Positions 18,401-26,003 are shown, counted from the stretch's first letter. The stretch: 64,000 nt of DNA from Photobacterium salinisoli (GCF_003614885.1 NZ_QZMS01000007.1:248001-312000), one strand, 5' to 3'. Program-made: numbers and translations. Notes: generated by a model from the sequence alone, not told the origin.

Positions 18401-21388
18401 TGGTCTGTAATGGCTGAAGAAGCTAAGGATGGCTGGTTAAAAGCATATTTAAGGAAACGTAAAGTTAATAAAGAAGCAAAAGATTTAGGTTTAAACCCAT
18501 TTTCAGACTTATCTGTTATTCAAATGTTAGCTGAATGTCAGTCATTGAAAGTCAATATTGATAAAATTGTAGAGGAAATTCAGCAATATTCAGTTTGGAG
18601 TGGTTGGGATACATCACCTTCTTATCTGGAGGAAATTGCACAAATTGGAAGTGACGCAAGAGAAAATTTAAGAATTTTGCTAAAACTAGCGGATGAGCCG
18701 GCTGATATATTAACATTAATCAAAAAACGCTTTGTTGAAGAACGTGAATTCCTTGAGGAATCTAAAGTTTATCGTTCATTAACGTTATTTGATGAGAAGC
18801 TATTTATCTTCAATCAACTTATTGACAAACTTCGAAAATTTGGAATAGAAGTTGGTGTGGATGAAGTTTTTGTTACTATGGTAGATGATTTGAGAGCCAT
18901 ACAAACTCATAGTCCTAAATTAAAAAGCTGGTGTGAGTGGCAATCTGAAAAGCAAAGTGCTGAAAGAGTGAGGCTAAGAAGTTTGACGAATGCACTGGAG
19001 GCAGCAGTTGTAAAGCCTTCTGAATTGAGTGAACAATTTAGAATAGCTTTTTGTTCCTGGCTAGCCCCTTTACTTATTGATGAGAGTAACGAACTTCGTC
19101 TGTTCAAAGCGTCAACACATGAACAAACGATTGAAGAGTTTAAGAGGCTAGATGAGCGTGTTGCTAAAATAACCAGTAGTTACATCGTTGCCCTGTCTTC
19201 TGAAACTGTGCCAGTGCATGGTTCAAATGATAATCCAAATCAACTTCAACTTGGGATTCTTTCTAAAGAACTTCAAAAGAAAACGAGGCATATTCCAATA
19301 CGAGCCCTGATAGAACAGCTAGGAGATTCATTGTTGGATTTATGCCCATGTTTGATGATGTCTCCTTTATCGGTCGCAAGATTCTTACCTTCAGACTTCA
19401 GAGGGTTCGATCTGGTAGTGTTCGATGAAGCTTCTCAAATGACAACATGGGACTCTGTAGGAGCCATAGCTCGAGGCAAAAATGTTATTATCGTGGGAGA
19501 TCCCAAGCAAATGCCTCCTACTAGTTTTTTCTCAGCAGGCAATTCTTCAGATGAACCTGATGAAGAAGACTTGGAATCGATTCTCGACCAAGCGTTAGCT
19601 GCAAGGCTTCCATTGAGGCGTCTGATGGGGCATTACAGAAGTAAGCACGAAACATTAATTGCATTTTCAAACAGTAAGTATTACGAGAACTCACTTGTCA
19701 CATATCCTTCTTCAGAAACTAAAGAGTCAGCAGTTACTCTGAAGCGAGTTCAAGGAATTTACGCCAAAGGAAAGGGGCGTAATAATGTGGTTGAAGCAAA
19801 AGCAGTTGTAGATGAGATCGTTAAGCGCTTATTGAGTAAATTTGAACAAGATAAGTCTATTGGTGTTGTTACTCTTAACACTGATCAACAACGAACAATT
19901 GAAGACTTACTAGATGATGCAAGAAGAGAGCACCCCTCAATAGAAGAATATTTTCAGGATGGAAATAATGTTGAACCTGTGTTCGTTAAGAACCTTGAGT
20001 CAGTTCAAGGAGATGAGCGTGACGTGATTATGCTGAGTTTGGCTTATGGTCCAACAGAATCAGAAGCTAAAACCATGAGCATGAATTTCGGCCCGCTGAA
20101 TAAAAGCGGTGGGGAGCGTAGGTTAAATGTAGCGATAACGCGAGCGACAACTGAATTGGTTGTATTCAGCAGCTTCGATTCTTCAATGATTGATTTAGGT
20201 CGTACGTCTTCAGTGGCTGTCGAACACCTTAAGCACTTTCTTGAATTTGCAGAAAAAGGCCCTGTTGCCTTGGCTGAAATAGCGACGGCAGATCACGGTG
20301 TTGATCAGTTTGATAGTGATTTTGAAAAAGCTGTTGCTCAAGCCTTAAGAGAAAAAGGATGGAAGATTCAAACTCAGGTCGGGGTAAGCAAGTTCAGAGT
20401 TGATCTTGGGGTACTTCATCCAGATAAGCCCGGTAAATACATTGCTGGTGTGGAATGTGATGGCGCAACATATCATGGTTCACCTGCCGCTCGTGATAGA
20501 GACCGTGTACGGCAGATTATCCTCGAAAATTTAGGCTGGAACATTGTTAGACTTTGGTCAACTGATTATTTTGTCGACCCAGAAACAGCTCTTGATAAAA
20601 TTGATGAAAAGTTACGTAAAATCCTTGAAAGTGAGCGTGAGCAAGACACACTGCTAGAAGCCGAAGCCGAAGCCGAAGCCGAAGCCGAAGCCGAAGCCGA
20701 AGCCGAAGCCGAAGCCGAAGCCGAAGCCGAAGCCGAAGCCGAAGCCGAAGCCGAAGCCGAAGCCGAAGCCGAAGCCGAAGCCGAAGCCGAAGCCGAAGCC
20801 GCAGCTTCAAACACATTACTCGCTAAAGCTCCAACCCCTAACCTTCGACAACAACGGGAGGGAATCAAAGACTGTATTGAAACCTTTACCGAAGAGCAGT
20901 CAGCCGAACAAACTCTGAACTCTAGTGATTACTTCAAGCCTGGTTATGTATCTATTCTTACAAAGCTAGCAAAAGAAACGTTGAGGGAGAGATCTGGAAT
21001 CACGCTGCATTCACTTGCTCTTGAAATTGCTAGCTTACATGGCTTGACGAGAACGAGTAAAAAGCAAATCTCTTATCTAAGAGAGCTCATCACACCTTTT
21101 GCAGGTATTAATGAAAATGAAGGGTACTCTCCAACGCTTTGGTCCTCACCAGAAAGTATTTCCAATCTTATTGAATGGCGTGGAGTTGATGTTTTTGGTT
21201 ATGAGAGAAAGTGGAGTGAGCTGGCTTACGAAGAAGTTTTAGGTTTAGTGAAGTTCGCTAAAGAAAAAAATGCAGCAGCACCTATCGATGTTATCTGCGA
21301 GGAACTTGGGGTGAAACAACGCCGCGAAAGTACGATTAAGAAGTTCCAGAACTGGTTGGATGAATATGATAATAGAAATGATCTCTAA
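15419..21388 (+). CDS. Giant SF1 helicase-nuclease (DUF4011/COG1112-type) with Vsr-like endonuclease and DUF3320-like C terminus
   Basis: A 1989-residue cytosolic protein. Order of parts: an N-terminal beta-rich region; a transglutaminase-like module with candidate Cys233, His259 and Glu295 (ACLDSSLLF, DGHAFAG, FETT); a DUF4011-type start near residue 390 (WSRKLLDLTKRNSLLNF); an SF1 helicase with Walker A GPPGTGKS (702-709), a long coiled insertion (about 770-1290), DEASQ (1336-1340), GDPKQMPP, QGDERDVI and RLNVAITRA; a Vsr/MTES_1575-like nuclease (D1662, E1679, D1681, then ARDRDRVR); 24 Glu-Ala repeats; and a DUF3320-like tail. GTG start with GGAGGG eight bases upstream. AT-rich relative to the neighbours and alone between ffs and an MFS gene. 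A role in defence against foreign DNA is inference from architecture. Confidence 0.85.
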   Translation: MKDTEVELKKIELNIDVTATFSLAAQQNAYPVLKLLRVIYPRAEYEDSDSMPYQNLTLRLNPVQDWLKEEIWHIDRLEPGQSISLQLKELHFPFDRLFALTEELKLSLSFSLLDSFENVLSEFIAPLNLLPVNYWGGEQRQPGLLAAFVKPNGIYVESLVRKVASVLEDAGYGRSVDGYQSNTRDKPYLMLAALWNVIFQEKLAYVSPPQGFAKVGQRIRLAADISNSRMAACLDSSLLFASCIEAMGLNPVVAVTDGHAFAGAWLIDEKLPVLTNDDPQDVRKRIDNRDLILFETTLVTNVSPVTFDQARELARDLISEEKEEQFVMVIDIAQARSQAIKPLSTVEDKRGEVSSSGSTSVLPLPIIPPLPPVRKSEQVVEETPETRIDTWSRKLLDLTKRNSLLNFSDRAIAIKIYCPNIAEMEDMLADGAKFKFQSSQESPFYSPGRDSELFRLQSGSDVHREYALNQINNKILIVNQTEKNLEKNAVSLFRKAKNDLEEGGSNTLFLALGFLKWKENPEDSRSYKAPLILIPVKLTRRSAQAPVYVERLQEEDPVFNLTLIEFLQSDYDINLSEFKSELPEDESGIDVSQIWQVVREVVQEQRGFEVVEDLVLGSFSFAKYLMWKDLRDRLDDLKENQFVKHLVDTPKLPYYQDSYFVERSEIDEKIDPALIYTPLNCDSSQLVAVDASAREQDFVLEGPPGTGKSETIANIIAHNIGLGRKVLFVAEKMAALNVVFRRLQKVGLDHLCLELHSDKANKRAVLDQLNQAWQKREGLNSRSWEMNIVDLKKKKEQLNGYVRALHNKSKFGLSARDAISTVVMNSDALKINLNWEADLEAAPFEDVLGYEETKHIVKKIAIAFDDVQDMNIRTFSKVVAKEWSNVWQTNVTSTIEECLRVSLELEDVITESFSNFSISSEKITVGDLNIFSNVYAIANLSINHDLAFAIDRGSKERIELIGELANKKSNFDFLINEIGCGIDENKISQLPVERWSVMAEEAKDGWLKAYLRKRKVNKEAKDLGLNPFSDLSVIQMLAECQSLKVNIDKIVEEIQQYSVWSGWDTSPSYLEEIAQIGSDARENLRILLKLADEPADILTLIKKRFVEEREFLEESKVYRSLTLFDEKLFIFNQLIDKLRKFGIEVGVDEVFVTMVDDLRAIQTHSPKLKSWCEWQSEKQSAERVRLRSLTNALEAAVVKPSELSEQFRIAFCSWLAPLLIDESNELRLFKASTHEQTIEEFKRLDERVAKITSSYIVALSSETVPVHGSNDNPNQLQLGILSKELQKKTRHIPIRALIEQLGDSLLDLCPCLMMSPLSVARFLPSDFRGFDLVVFDEASQMTTWDSVGAIARGKNVIIVGDPKQMPPTSFFSAGNSSDEPDEEDLESILDQALAARLPLRRLMGHYRSKHETLIAFSNSKYYENSLVTYPSSETKESAVTLKRVQGIYAKGKGRNNVVEAKAVVDEIVKRLLSKFEQDKSIGVVTLNTDQQRTIEDLLDDARREHPSIEEYFQDGNNVEPVFVKNLESVQGDERDVIMLSLAYGPTESEAKTMSMNFGPLNKSGGERRLNVAITRATTELVVFSSFDSSMIDLGRTSSVAVEHLKHFLEFAEKGPVALAEIATADHGVDQFDSDFEKAVAQALREKGWKIQTQVGVSKFRVDLGVLHPDKPGKYIAGVECDGATYHGSPAARDRDRVRQIILENLGWNIVRLWSTDYFVDPETALDKIDEKLRKILESEREQDTLLEAEAEAEAEAEAEAEAEAEAEAEAEAEAEAEAEAEAEAEAEAEAEAEAAASNTLLAKAPTPNLRQQREGIKDCIETFTEEQSAEQTLNSSDYFKPGYVSILTKLAKETLRERSGITLHSLALEIASLHGLTRTSKKQISYLRELITPFAGINENEGYSPTLWSSPESISNLIEWRGVDVFGYERKWSELAYEEVLGLVKFAKEKNAAAPIDVICEELGVKQRRESTIKKFQNWLDEYDNRNDL
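20657..20800 (+). repeat. Perfect hexanucleotide microsatellite, 24 x GAAGCC
   Basis: 144 bases of uninterrupted GAAGCC encode 24 Glu-Ala dipeptides inside the helicase-nuclease gene, between its nuclease domain and its C-terminal domain. Any gain or loss of units keeps the reading frame and only changes linker length. Confidence 0.97.
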
Positions 21389-21412
21389 ACTTCCCAAAAA
21401 ATCAGTATGTCT

Positions 21413-21589
21413 TCAAACTTGAAGATAAACTGATTCAGGACTGTCCGCTAGTTTCGAATGGATGTGGTTCATTTCTGGTTGGCAGTTTGAATCACCAGAT
21501 ACATTACATTCAGATTTACACAGGATGAGCGACCACTCCTCGCCGAACTGGTCACTCATCCATATATTTATAGACACCCTCTGCTCCAT
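21413..21589 (-). CDS. Possible small protein downstream of the MFS gene (doubtful)
   Basis: A 58-codon frame starts at ATG 21589, right after the MFS stop codon on the same strand. It encodes a non-repetitive peptide with INIWMSDQFGEEW and two Cys residues. No clear Shine-Dalgarno and no family were recognised. It fills most of the 222-base gap between the helicase-nuclease gene and the MFS gene, and may be noise. Confidence 0.2.
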   Translation of the reverse strand: MEQRVSINIWMSDQFGEEWSLILCKSECNVSGDSNCQPEMNHIHSKLADSPESVYLQV

Positions 21590-21610
21590 TAATTCTGACA
21601 AGTGAGCCGC

Positions 21611-22798
21611 TTAATCCGTGACTGTATGCCTCACAGGTTTAGCTCGAATCATGATTACCATAATGAAGCTGAGCAGCGTGATAATGGCAGCGGTCAAATA
21701 AAGTGATCGGATTCCCCAATGATCTAATAGCGCAGCCCCTGCCATGGCGCCCGCTCCTATGGCTCCGTTGAAGATAGCAGCATAAATAGCGGAAGCTGGT
21801 AATGCATCAGGCCCTGCTAATCGTATGATCCAGGCCTGAATTCCGACAAAGAGTATAGCGATGCCAAGGCCCCAGCCGGAGAGCAGCAAGAGTGCGATAA
21901 TCCCATTTTTCACTGTGACTGTACTGATCAGCAGCAGGCAAAGTGATACCAGTAGTAGTCCTGTGCTAAGTACAGCTTTCAGGCGATTATCGATGAAAAC
22001 TCCACACAGTAAATTACCGAATATTCCCGCAATACCGAAGGCAAACAGGCAGATGACGACCCAGCTTTGAGGAATGGCCAGTTCTGAGGAAAGCAGGACT
22101 TCGATGAAGGTAAAAGCAGCAAAGTGTGCAACGATACCGCACGCTGCAATCAGATATACCCGTCTTAAATCTGTATTGCGCAGCACCGAAACAAACTGGT
22201 TTCGTCTCAGAGAGGCAGTGCCGGTTACATGGGGAAGACTGAATGCCAGAGTAAGTGCGGTGGCGACAGAGAGTACCCCCAGCAAGCCAAAGGCCAACCG
22301 CCAGCCGGCGTCATGACTTATCCAATTTATGAGCGGAACTCCGAGAACACTGGCGGTTGAGACGCCGGCAAAGATTATTGCGGTTGCCCGGCCAGCGCGG
22401 TTCGAAGCGACCAGTTGCGCTCCCATTGTGCCAATCATCGCCCAGAATGCACCATGCGCAAGCGCGCCCGCTAATCGGGCGACAAGAAGTACAGCGAAGC
22501 TATGACTTGCTGCCGACACAGCGTTGGAGAGCCCCAGTAAGAGCATCAGTCCGACTAACAGTGGGCGACGGGGCAAATGGCTGATACTCATCACAGACAA
22601 TAAAGCGGCTGCTGCGCCCAGCCACGCATACAGGGTGACAACTAATCCCGTCACACTGGTATTCTGATCCAGATCGGCAGCAATGGCTGACAGCATACCA
22701 ATGGGGGCTAATTCAGTGGTGACCACAGTAAATGCAGCGACGCCGAGCATGGAAACGGCTGCCCAGTTGTGCCAACCCGTATCGTTGGATGCATTCAT
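21611..22798 (-). CDS. MFS drug/sugar efflux transporter (DHA1, AraJ/SotB-like)
   Basis: A 395-residue protein with twelve predicted membrane helices. The N-terminal VVTTELAPIGMLSAIAADL is typical of the AraJ/SotB/YdhP group, and the first cytoplasmic loop (SISHLPRRPLLVGLMLLLG) is the family motif A region. It probably exports small molecules with proton antiport; the substrate is unknown. Its ATG overlaps the TGA of the preceding aldo/keto reductase remnant (ATGA), so it depends on translation of that remnant. A LysR gene is divergent from the unit. Confidence 0.8.
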   Translation of the reverse strand: MNASNDTGWHNWAAVSMLGVAAFTVVTTELAPIGMLSAIAADLDQNTSVTGLVVTLYAWLGAAAALLSVMSISHLPRRPLLVGLMLLLGLSNAVSAASHSFAVLLVARLAGALAHGAFWAMIGTMGAQLVASNRAGRATAIIFAGVSTASVLGVPLINWISHDAGWRLAFGLLGVLSVATALTLAFSLPHVTGTASLRRNQFVSVLRNTDLRRVYLIAACGIVAHFAAFTFIEVLLSSELAIPQSWVVICLFAFGIAGIFGNLLCGVFIDNRLKAVLSTGLLLVSLCLLLISTVTVKNGIIALLLLSGWGLGIAILFVGIQAWIIRLAGPDALPASAIYAAIFNGAIGAGAMAGAALLDHWGIRSLYLTAAIITLLSFIMVIMIRAKPVRHTVTD

Positions 22799-22998
22799 GA
22801 GTTGACTCCTTGCATTCCCTCGAAGCTATAACGGTCACCTGTCGGCTGAACATCCCTTGTGGCTTGCTGTCGCTGGTTCAGATCATCAGAGGTCAGAGTG
22901 ACACTGGCTCTTAGGCGCCCACGGAATTCGCTCATGCCTATACAGCTCAGTCCTATCGCAGACACTTCCAGCCCTTGGCTCAGAAAACGCTTTTGCAT
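22795..22998 (-). pseudogene. Aldo/keto reductase remnant with an in-frame internal deletion
   Basis: The first ~27 residues (MQKRFLSQGLEVSAIGLSCI and GMSEF) are the N terminus of a typical ~330-residue aldo/keto reductase. They run directly into about 40 residues that match the C terminus of the same family (SVTLTSDDL, TGDRYSFEGMQGVNS). About 260 residues, including the whole catalytic tetrad, are missing without loss of frame. The original AAGGAGA ribosome-binding site and the overlap with the MFS start are preserved. The remaining 67-residue peptide cannot be an enzyme; it may survive only as a translational leader for the MFS gene. Confidence 0.8.
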
Positions 22999-23059
22999 CG
23001 TTATTTCTCCTTGGTTCGTTTTATGATTCTCAATATACTTTCCGAAACTGGAGGTTTGT

Positions 23060-24016
23060 ATGGCAAAAAATGGCAATTCGGTTTCCGATATAGGAAACGG
23101 AAGAAGGCACAACACGCTGAACTGGGATGATGCCAGGGTATTTCTGGCTATTGCCCGGTCAGGCACCTTAAGTGGCGCCTCAAAAGCGCTGGGAATTGGG
23201 TTAGCAACAACATCCCGTCGTATAGAACGGCTGGAGCAAGCGCTGGGACTGAGTCTGTTTACTCGTGATCAAATTGGCTACAGGCTGACAGATGAAGGAA
23301 TGATGCTGATTGCTCAGGCAGAAGCACTCGAGCAAGCTGGTCATGCGTTCGGTGCAGCGGCTCAGGGTAGCCATGATGAAGTGGCGGGGCATGTTCGCCT
23401 GGCAACAGCGCAAGGACTGGCTGACCATCTTATTATTCCCGCACTTCCCCGATTAATGTCATCACATACAAATCTGACCATTGAGGTTGTGACCGGTGTC
23501 TCTACGGTCAATTTGCATCGGTATGATGCTGATATGGCAATACGTATGGTCAGGCCGGAACGTGGCAATGTGAATATCCGGCGGTTAGGTGAACTCGGTT
23601 TTGGGCTGTATGCATCACAAGAGTATTTGCAGCAGAGAGCCACACCAGAAAATGGCGGGTCGTTCGAAGATGATGACTTTATTGGCTGGTCTGAGAGTCA
23701 GCAGCACCTTCCGGCGGCACAGTGGTTAGAAAAAAGGCTTCGAGGAAAACCTTGTCGTCTGACCACCACCAGCATGTCATCACAGGTAACCGCGACTCAA
23801 GCTGGGGCGGGAATAGCCGTTCTCCCTCATTTTATTGCTCAAAAGCAGGGACTGACTTGTGTCCAGAGCGATATAGGGTGTAGTCAACCGATTTGGCTGG
23901 CGATTCATTCAGATCTGGCACACTCCAGAAGAGTACGGCTTGTTGCAGATTTTCTGAGTGATCTTGTTTTTCAGAATAATGGGTTGTTGATGAGTGGCAT
24001 ACATGATGAGTTCTGA
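23060..24016 (+). CDS. LysR-family regulator of the aldo/keto reductase-MFS unit
   Basis: A 318-residue LysR protein with a 25-residue N-terminal extension before the HTH (LNWDDARVFLAIARSGTLSGASKALGIGLATTSRRIERLEQ). The effector domain follows from about residue 110 (VRLATAQGLADHLIIPALPRL). ATG at 23060 is supported by GGAGG five bases upstream. It is divergent from the aldo/keto reductase remnant and MFS gene with 61 bases between the starts, and probably controls that promoter. Confidence 0.82.
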   Translation: MAKNGNSVSDIGNGRRHNTLNWDDARVFLAIARSGTLSGASKALGIGLATTSRRIERLEQALGLSLFTRDQIGYRLTDEGMMLIAQAEALEQAGHAFGAAAQGSHDEVAGHVRLATAQGLADHLIIPALPRLMSSHTNLTIEVVTGVSTVNLHRYDADMAIRMVRPERGNVNIRRLGELGFGLYASQEYLQQRATPENGGSFEDDDFIGWSESQQHLPAAQWLEKRLRGKPCRLTTTSMSSQVTATQAGAGIAVLPHFIAQKQGLTCVQSDIGCSQPIWLAIHSDLAHSRRVRLVADFLSDLVFQNNGLLMSGIHDEF

Positions 24017-24491
24017 TAGTTATAGGAGTCATAATGAAAAAGAAGTGCATGGTTTAATTATAAGGATTTGTAATTTTAGTTCTTCGGAGGATTATAAGCA
24101 TGATTTCGGCGGGCGTTGCAGAATGTAATGGATGGAAAACTGTGAGCAAAAGTTTGTAGATTTGAACGAATCCATTTTTTAATTTAATGAGGATGATATG
24201 GGAGGTTTCTTATTTTTTAAGCAAAAGTTTGGGTTGATGCGAGAGTTTCAATTCGGACTCCATGTCTTGAGTTTTCCCAGCAAGGCGAGTGTGACATAGA
24301 GCAACAGTGTGGACGCGGAAAAATTGAGTTTTCAACTCCAAATATGGGTGAAGAAAAATATTCATACATCATAGTAATGAATATGAGATTATGATCGAGC
24401 GAGAAAAATAGCTAGTACACTAAATTTCTTGCTCTTGTTGCTTTGCTGACGCCTAGATTTAATTCTGATTATCCATGATCTCAAGGGAAAA
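24017..24491. other. Non-coding AT-rich gap between the LysR gene and the Thivi_2564-like gene
   Basis: Nothing coding could be supported in 475 bases. The 12-mer AGCAAAAGTTTG occurs twice (about 24144 and 24220). A 33-codon frame at 24198 looks like chance. Confidence 0.5.
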
Positions 24492-24737
24492 CTACACGGA
24501 TGTATTTTTAGGTTGTTGATTATTAAGTAAGGGTGAAGCTATCATCAGCGACCCCACACGGATGCCATCCAATGCACCTAATACACCGAATGCCTGTAGT
24601 AACCATATGACGATGGCAATCACCACCACAATATTGAGAATACTTTTGATTTTTTTATCCATGGGAATGTAGGTATTTACCAGCCAGAGTAATACGCCCA
24701 CCACAATCAGTATAATAACCAGATTAATAAGTGACAT
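24492..24737 (-). CDS. Thivi_2564-family small membrane protein
   Basis: An 81-residue protein with two membrane helices (LINLVIILIVVGVLLWLV and ILNIVVVIAIVIWLLQAFG) separated by NTYIPMDKKIK, the hallmark of the Thivi_2564 family, which ends in a GxLDGIRVG-like stretch. This one carries an extra hydrophilic tail of about 20 residues. ATG at 24737 has GGGAG upstream; the longer frame overlaps the DUF3309 gene and is not used. The function of the family is unknown. It sits 37 bases after the DUF3309 gene on the same strand and is likely co-transcribed. Confidence 0.8.
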   Translation of the reverse strand: MSLINLVIILIVVGVLLWLVNTYIPMDKKIKSILNIVVVIAIVIWLLQAFGVLGALDGIRVGSLMIASPLLNNQQPKNTSV

Positions 24738-24774
24738 GATAGTTCTCCCATACACCGGATTTTCATCCGGTAGT

Positions 24775-24927
24775 TCAGATCCTGCCCAGTAGCAGCAGTA
24801 CCACAACAATTAACAACACAGCCCCCATAAGACCGCTAGGAGCATAACCCCAGCTGCGGCTGTATGGCCAGCTGGGAAAGGCGCCGATCAGTAGCAAAAT
24901 CAGCAGGATTAATAGAATAGTTCCCAT
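24775..24927 (-). CDS. DUF3309-family 50-residue membrane peptide
   Basis: Fifty residues: a hydrophobic helix (MGTILLILLILLLIGAFP), the conserved centre SWPYSRSWGYAPSG, a second helix, and the terminal LLLLGRI. This is the complete DUF3309 signature. The ATG at 24927 is eight bases after GGGAG; an alternative ATG at 24933 is only two bases from it. DUF3309 genes usually occur with small stress-associated membrane genes; their role is unknown. The 5' leader can form two competing hairpins (24947-24978). Confidence 0.85.
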   Translation of the reverse strand: MGTILLILLILLLIGAFPSWPYSRSWGYAPSGLMGAVLLIVVVLLLLGRI

Positions 24928-24946
24928 TGTCATATCTCCCGGTGGT

Positions 24947-24978
24947 TACTCACCAATCTGCTGGTGAGTACTCTCACC
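24947..24978 (-). promoter_or_regulatory. Alternative hairpins in the leader of the DUF3309 gene
   Basis: TACTCACC (24947-24954) and GGTGAGTA (24963-24970) form an 8-bp inverted repeat, while GGTGAG (24963-24968) can instead pair with CTCACC (24973-24978). The structures lie about 10 bases before the GGGAG ribosome-binding site on the minus strand, so pairing could influence translation. Confidence 0.35.
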
Positions 24979-25332
24979 GGCACCATACGTAGGGCGGCTC
25001 AGCCGCATTCAACTGAGTCGACAGCAGGCAGTAATGGTAGTGCAACCTGCGTGAGGCGGCCGTATCGCCATCTACATACCGTTAATATAGTATCCAATCC
25101 TGAGGGGGTCTGTACGCCATCGTACATACCGTGTCTGTATCATGACTGTTGAATCCTATAAGAGTAAAAAACGAGTGTAAGAAATGATTAGAATTGGTGT
25201 TATTGTTGTTTTTTGGGTAATGATTCATTTTAGGTTTAAAAGACTTAGTCATGTTAATGGTGAGGTTTTTTTTAGAAATATTCTTTATTTCTGGTGTTCA
25301 ATTAAATTGAATGAACGCTTCTTTTATGTCCA
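24979..25332. other. Non-coding region upstream of the DUF3309 gene
   Basis: No gene was recognised. It includes a CGGCT/AGCCG mini-hairpin near 24996-25006, the two 22-base repeats at 25061 and 25111, and a T/A-rich stretch before the hemolysin III remnant. The promoter of the minus-strand small membrane genes must lie here. Confidence 0.5.
25061..25132. repeat. Pair of 22-base repeats spaced 50 bases apart
   Basis: Copies at 25061-25082 and 25111-25132 share CGCCATC and TACATACCGT. The second contains a perfect inverted repeat TGTACG-CCAT-CGTACA. Both lie upstream of the minus-strand DUF3309/Thivi_2564 genes and may be regulator sites. Confidence 0.45.
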
Positions 25333-25764
25333 TCAAGTAGCATGCCAGAAAATAGCAAAGTAGTGACATGTAGTGCCGCCAATAACGAATAAGTGCCACA
25401 GGAAGTACCCATATTTCAAGCGGAAATCAACTGCAAAAAATACAACACCTACTGTGTAAAACAGGCCACCGGCAAGTAGCCACAACATGCCTTGTGATTG
25501 CATATTGGCAAGCATTGGATTTATCGCAACCACGATAAGCCAGCCCATTAACATATAGAGCCCGGTAGATAAAATGGGATGATTAAGTCTTTGGAATGTT
25601 TTCAGTATCACACCAAAGCATGCAATAGACCATACCAGACCTAAAAGTGTCCAGCCTAATGTTCCTTTAAAAACACCAAGTGTAAAAGGTGTGTATGTGC
25701 CAGCAAAGAGTATCTGGCGCGTATAAGACAAAGCTGAAATAAACACCGGATTCAAGCGCGACAT
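25333..25764 (-). pseudogene. 5'-truncated hemolysin III (TrhA/PAQR family) gene
   Basis: The frame encodes 143 residues that match the C-terminal two-thirds of the ~215-residue hemolysin III family: AGTYTPFTLGVFKGTLGWTL, LSTGLYMLMGWLIVVAI, LLAGGLFYTVGVVFFA and the metal-site WHLFVIGGTTCHYFAI. The N-terminal ~70 residues with the conserved SxxxH motif are missing, and an in-frame stop stands six codons before the ATG. No lost N terminus was seen in the other frames upstream. Probably a decayed gene next to the kdp promoter. Confidence 0.7.
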
Positions 25765-25901
25765 ACTATCAGGACAGTCTCAATATCCTCAGGCCCGCTT
25801 TTACTCTGACAGCCGAAGAGGATTTTCTGCTTTTACAAACCCGCGTTCTATTGTGATAGGCAACCATCCTTGGTCTGATAAGTGGCTTAGTTAATGTCGT
25901 C

Positions 25902-25954
25902 TTTTTTACGAAATCTTTACGCCTTTTTACTTCGAGCACCTAGAGACTTTACGC
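25902..25954 (+). promoter_or_regulatory. Phased TTTACG repeats upstream of kdpF (candidate KdpE sites)
   Basis: Four TTTAC(G) elements occur with their A at 25908, 25919, 25929 and 25951, i.e. 11, 10 and 22 bases apart. One-turn spacing on the same DNA face is characteristic of OmpR/KdpE-family tandem sites. A related pair is found before the second two-component operon at 34023. Confidence 0.5.
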
Positions 25955-26003
25955 ATGCTTTTCATACCTTTCACTGGTGATCAATAAATCAAGGAGAGTC
26001 ACA

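Noticed and set aside
20657..20800. CRISPR-like array
   Set aside because: The repeats are six bases long with no spacers; it is a coding microsatellite.
20547..20868. Minus-strand frames encoding long Leu-Arg or Ala-Ser repeats
   Set aside because: They are the reverse-strand reading of the 24 GAAGCC repeats and have no independent support.
14880..21610. Prophage or integrative element at ffs with att direct repeats
   Set aside because: I looked for a copy of the ffs 3' end near 21.4-21.6 kb and saw none; no integrase gene is present.
24198..24299. A 33-codon frame starting MGGFLFFKQ in the 24.0-24.5 kb gap
   Set aside because: No ribosome-binding site, no family, and low-complexity surroundings.
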